This document shows, in pieces, positions 6,104-8,108 of a stretch of DNA of 8,108 bases. The notes beneath the pieces are model-generated. The model did no database searches, was not told where the DNA came from, and saw only the letters and a program-made list of their open reading frames with translations. The DNA is taken from assembly GCA_049644305.1 (NCBI GenBank), contig JBARRQ010000157.1, positions 1 to 8,108 of the forward strand. Reading direction: 5' to 3'. The position numbers and the translations under genes were made by a program. Numbering within the stretch: position 1 is the first letter of the stretch; every line of letters starts with the position of its first letter. Origin of the DNA: AC-32 sp049644305 (GTDB taxonomy: Bacteria; Actinomycetota; Thermoleophilia; Gaiellales; Gaiellaceae).

Positions 6104-6358
6104 ATGCGCGGGAAGATGCTCTGGTTCAACGAGGTCAAGGACCACGGCTTCATCATGACCGACGAGGGCGAGCGGCTGTCCGTCCTCGGCGGCGGGTTTG
6201 CCGGCGGAGTCCGTCCCGAGGGGCGTTGCGCTCATAAGATCGTCACCTTCGGTGTCGACGACAGCAGCGGCACGCGGCAAGCTCAGGCGGTCACCTTCGA
6301 GCAGGATGTCGCAGCTCACCGTCCGCGCATCCGCAGCGGCCTGCGAGCTCGCCGGTAG
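6104..6358 (+). CDS. Degenerate cold-shock-domain protein
   Basis: 84 residues from the ATG at 6104, after GAAAGGA (6091-6097). The start GKMLWFNEVKDHGFIMTDEG aligns with the cold-shock domain: the WFN strand is kept, and RNP1 KGYGFI is replaced by KDHGFI. The RNP2 region DLFVHH is replaced by RLSVLGGGF, losing the Phe and His that stack on nucleic acid. GFAGGVRPEGRC follows, then a strand pair ending RQAQAVTF where a cold-shock domain would finish. A basic tail (HRPRIRSGLRARR) is added. It probably keeps the OB-fold but binds nucleic acid differently, or pairs with another protein. It lies directly after cspA on the same strand, suggesting duplication followed by divergence. Function is inferred from the fold only. 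Confidence 0.8.
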   Translation: MRGKMLWFNEVKDHGFIMTDEGERLSVLGGGFAGGVRPEGRCAHKIVTFGVDDSSGTRQAQAVTFEQDVAAHRPRIRSGLRARR

Positions 6359-6366
6359 GGAGGTCA

Positions 6367-6594
6367 ATGGGCTCACACAAGAAGAAACGCCAGACGATCG
6401 CGAAACGCAACCGCGAGCGCGCGGTCGAGGAGAAGCGCACGCTCAAGCGTCAGAAGAAGCAGGCGCAGCGCGAAGCCGAGCGCAACGGCGAGCCGTTCCC
6501 GATGGAGCAGTCGCCGTTCGGCGCAGAGCGCGACGGCGAGCCGTTCCCGATGGAGCCTTCGCCCGTGGAATCCTCGCCGGCCGATGGCGAGTAA
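6367..6594 (+). CDS. Small lysine/arginine-rich protein with acidic repeat tail, unknown
   Basis: 75 residues from the ATG at 6367, with AGGGAGGT (6357-6364) just upstream and partly over the previous stop. Residues 4-40 are very basic and probably one helix (HKKKRQTIAKRNRERAVEEK and onward), a composition that suits RNA, ribosome or DNA contact. The second half is Pro/Glu-rich and holds two near-identical units, ERNGEPFPMEQSP and ERDGEPFPMEPSP, then an acidic end. No domain is recognised. The short gaps on both sides (8 bp before, an 11-bp overlap after) place it in the cold-shock cluster. A basic arm with a disordered tail would fit an RNA-binding accessory protein, but that is inference. 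Confidence 0.7.
   Translation: MGSHKKKRQTIAKRNRERAVEEKRTLKRQKKQAQREAERNGEPFPMEQSPFGAERDGEPFPMEPSPVESSPADGE
6478..6564 (+). repeat. Two 39-bp repeat units in frame, 48-bp period
   Basis: Bases 6478-6516 and 6526-6564 match at 35 of 39 positions, spaced by exactly 16 codons, including an identical core coding GEPFPME. Two of the four differences change residues Asn/Asp and Gln/Pro. This points to a recent in-frame duplication in the low-complexity tail of the basic small protein. Confidence 0.8.
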
Positions 6595-6805
6595 CCCGGA
6601 GCAAAAGAACTACGCCGAGATCGTCCGGCTCGAGCGCCTCCTCGCCGAATTGCGGCGGGATCCGTCCACGGCGCGAGAGACCGAAGCGATCCGCGAGATC
6701 GGCCTTGAGATCGCGCTGGCCGTACGCGAGGTCGGAGCGATGCTCGTGAACGTCGGCTGGGAACAGTCGTACTCCGCCGGCGCCGAGCCGAGCGAGACCA
6801 GCTAG
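6584..6805 (+). CDS. Small helical protein, unknown, last gene of cold-shock cluster
   Basis: 73 residues. The ATG at 6584 lies inside the end of the preceding gene (11-bp overlap, different frame), implying translational coupling. The sequence is a pair of amphipathic helices (YAEIVRLERLLAELRRD and TEAIREIGLEIALAVREVGAMLVNV), then a polar tail (EQSYSAGAEPSETS). There is no signal peptide and no cysteine. It does not match a family I know. The reading frame is supported by codon bias and by the coupled position. The stop at 6805 is only 3 bp from the end of the converging DUF1697 gene, so no intrinsic terminator fits between them. Confidence 0.65.
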   Translation: MASNPEQKNYAEIVRLERLLAELRRDPSTARETEAIREIGLEIALAVREVGAMLVNVGWEQSYSAGAEPSETS

Positions 6806-6808
6806 CGC

Positions 6809-7345
6809 TTACTCGCCGGCCAGCGCGAGCAGCGCTTGCACCGTCGACCAGTTGCGCGAGGTCGCCGTGACGCCGAGGCGCTTGCCTGCGAGCTCCGTCC
6901 AGAGGCGCGATCTGGCGATCGTCTCCGGATGCCACGAATAGACCTCGCGGCCCATCGCGACCACCTTCTCGGGAGGCACGGCGAGGCCCTCGAGCTTGCG
7001 CACGACCTCTTCGCCGAGCTCGCCTGACAGGAAGGTCACCAGGTGTCGCTTCGGGTCGACGGCAACCCGGCCGAGCGGGTTGCGCTTCACCGCGGCGGCG
7101 AGCTCGGCGTGCGTGCGGGCCAGGACCGGAATCTCGAGGCCGAAACGCGCCGAGATCTGCTGCGCGACCTTCGCGGCCACATTCTCGGATTCCCCTCCGC
7201 TCGCGAGAACGACGTTGCCGCTCTGGAGGTGGGTTCGAACGTCCTCGAAGCCGGCCTCCGCCAGCGTCTTGCGCAGCTCCCGCATCGAGATCCGATTACG
7301 GGCGCCGATATTGATGCCGCGGAGCAGGAGGACGTGCCGGGCCAC
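6809..7345 (-). CDS. DUF1697 family protein
   Basis: 178 residues. Family hallmarks are clear: HVLLLRGINIGARNRISM near the N terminus, LQSGNVVL at 40-47, and the C-terminal TATSRNWSTVQALLAL. Length matches the family's usual 175-185. The biochemical function of DUF1697 is not established. The same frame stays open upstream to 7993, but that part is the reverse of another gene, so I set the start at the GTG at 7345, which precedes the conserved ARHVLLLRGIN. There is no Shine-Dalgarno. A TACGCT -10-like box (7352-7357 on this strand) sits 6 nt upstream, pointing to a leaderless message. It is convergent with the cold-shock cluster. Confidence 0.92.
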   Translation of the reverse strand: MARHVLLLRGINIGARNRISMRELRKTLAEAGFEDVRTHLQSGNVVLASGGESENVAAKVAQQISARFGLEIPVLARTHAELAAAVKRNPLGRVAVDPKRHLVTFLSGELGEEVVRKLEGLAVPPEKVVAMGREVYSWHPETIARSRLWTELAGKRLGVTATSRNWSTVQALLALAGE

Positions 7346-7580
7346 ATCGCGAGCGTACCGGTGTCCACGGGCGCTCTCGTGGGCGACGGTCGACCCGTTC
7401 GGCCGACCGCCGCGCCGCCTTCTCTCGCGTTCTAGCCGGCCTGCTGCCGGGCGAACAGCTCGTCGAGCCGCTCGTGGCACCGAGACCTTGCCGGGCATCC
7501 CCTCCCATCCGAAGGTCCGGACGATGAGCTCCGGCGCCAATGCCTCGCCGTAGCTCGTCGCGGTTGCAATACTTTTGAAA
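7346..7580. other. Divergent intergenic gap with possible gene remnant
   Basis: 235 bp between the starts of DUF1697 (-) and DUF4395 (+). It holds a candidate -10 box for each: TACGCT on the minus strand at 7352-7357, and TACTTT on the plus strand at 7570-7575. On the minus strand from about 7555 to 7432 there is protein-like sequence in two successive frames, APELIVRTFGWEGMPGKV then HERLDELFARQQAG ending in TAG at 7432-7434. It looks like the tail of a gene with a frameshift near 7478. I could not assign it to a family. Confidence 0.35.
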
Positions 7581-8075
7581 ATGAAGCGGCTCGCCGACCC
7601 ATACCGCGATCTCGACCTGATCGACTCACGCGCGCCTCGGTTCAACCAGGCAACGATCGGGATCGTCTCCTTGCTCGCGGTGGCCACGGGCTGGTGGTGG
7701 CTGCTCGCACTCGCCGGTGCGCAGCTGGTAGTCGGGCTGACGCTCGGACGGCACTTCTGCCTCGCCTGCGTTGCGTACTTCGAGCTCGTCCAGCCTCGCT
7801 TGGGCGAGGGACCGCTCGAAGACGCCCGCCCGCCGCGGTTCGCGAATCTCGTCGGCGCGGTCTTCCTGACCGCCGCCTCGGTGGCGTACGCAACCGGGCT
7901 CGAGCTGCTCTGCGCGGTGCTCGGCGGCATCGTGGCGGCGCTGGCCCTACTCGCCGCCTCGACGGGTTTTTGCACCGGCTGCGAGGCGTACAAGCTCGGC
8001 CGCCTTCTGCTCGGGCGCCCGTTCGTCTCTTGCCCGCTGCCGCCGCAGCCGGCGAGCTCTCGCGTCAGCGGTTGA
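7581..8075 (+). CDS. DUF4395 integral membrane protein
   Basis: 164 residues from the ATG at 7581. A TTG two codons earlier is the only upstream alternative. After the polar start comes the family signature DSRAPRFNQ. Two membrane segments follow (about residues 26-56), then GRHFCLACVAYFELVQPRLGEG, the highly conserved PLEDARPPRFANLVGAVFL, further hydrophobic segments (about 91-128), and TGFCTGCEAYKL. The two CxxC pairs (Cys60/63 and Cys131/134) are typical of the family and could be redox-active or bind metal. DUF4395 genes often lie near thioredoxin- or rhodanese-type genes, but none is seen in the window. No Shine-Dalgarno is seen, and TACTTT at 7570-7575 would give a leaderless message. 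The function is not established. Confidence 0.92.
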   Translation: MKRLADPYRDLDLIDSRAPRFNQATIGIVSLLAVATGWWWLLALAGAQLVVGLTLGRHFCLACVAYFELVQPRLGEGPLEDARPPRFANLVGAVFLTAASVAYATGLELLCAVLGGIVAALALLAASTGFCTGCEAYKLGRLLLGRPFVSCPLPPQPASSRVSG

Positions 8076-8108
8076 CGCTGTGGCGTACGAGCTGCGCGAC
8101 GTTGCTCC

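Noticed and set aside
7346..7993. N-terminal extension of DUF1697 to 7993 in the same open frame
   Set aside because: The extra part is antisense to DUF4395, is low-complexity Arg/Ser/Ala, and would more than double the family's normal length.
8065..8108. C-terminal end of a minus-strand gene (reading SNVAQLVRHSVNR then stop at 8065-8067)
   Set aside because: Plausible as a convergent gene overlapping the DUF4395 end by 11 bp, but only 13 residues are visible and no family can be recognised.

Overview
The window is GC-rich, with strong G/C bias at third codon positions, and has short intergenic gaps. It carries an adenosylcobalamin-dependent ribonucleotide reductase, an alpha/beta-hydrolase fused to a class III nucleotide cyclase, a CspA-type protein with a degenerate cold-shock partner, DUF1697 and DUF4395. 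This combination suggests a high-GC actinobacterium, possibly Thermoleophilia (Solirubrobacterales/Gaiellales-like). That placement is inferred from gene content and base composition only. I see no tRNA, rRNA, CRISPR array, transposase or phage gene.

Layout. (1) 1-2022 (+): the 3' two thirds of nrdJ, cut by the window start. (2) 2023-2915: a likely promoter inside an inverted repeat, a small secreted beta-rich protein (2182-2694), then a 221-bp gap. The gap holds a 14-bp perfect hairpin, a 52-bp near-exact copy of an internal piece of nrdJ, and a second hairpin just before the next gene. (3) 2916-5361 (+): a tight three-gene set of hydrolase-cyclase fusion, a second small alpha/beta hydrolase overlapping it by 20 bp, and a conserved-type unknown protein. 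(4) 5408-5632 (-): a small coiled-coil protein, convergent with set 3 and divergent from set 5. (5) 5822-6805 (+): a compact cold-shock cluster of CspA, a degenerate cold-shock-domain protein, a very basic small protein with an internal repeat, and a small helical protein. A 30-nt palindrome separates the first two. (6) 6809-7345 (-): DUF1697. (7) 7346-7580: a divergent gap with a possible decayed gene. (8) 7581-8075 (+): DUF4395 membrane protein.

How the genes may work together. NrdJ makes deoxyribonucleotides and appears functionally independent of what follows. The 2916-5361 set could link a hydrolase-like sensor to cyclic nucleotide production, with two accessory proteins made from the same transcript. 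The 5822-6805 set looks like a cold-shock or RNA-handling operon: a canonical RNA chaperone, a relative lacking the RNP2 aromatic/His residues, and two small proteins of unknown role. The least ordinary sequence is 2695-2915, where a fragment of the neighbouring nrdJ sits between repeat copies that could form alternative RNA pairings. No step of these models is proven by the sequence alone.
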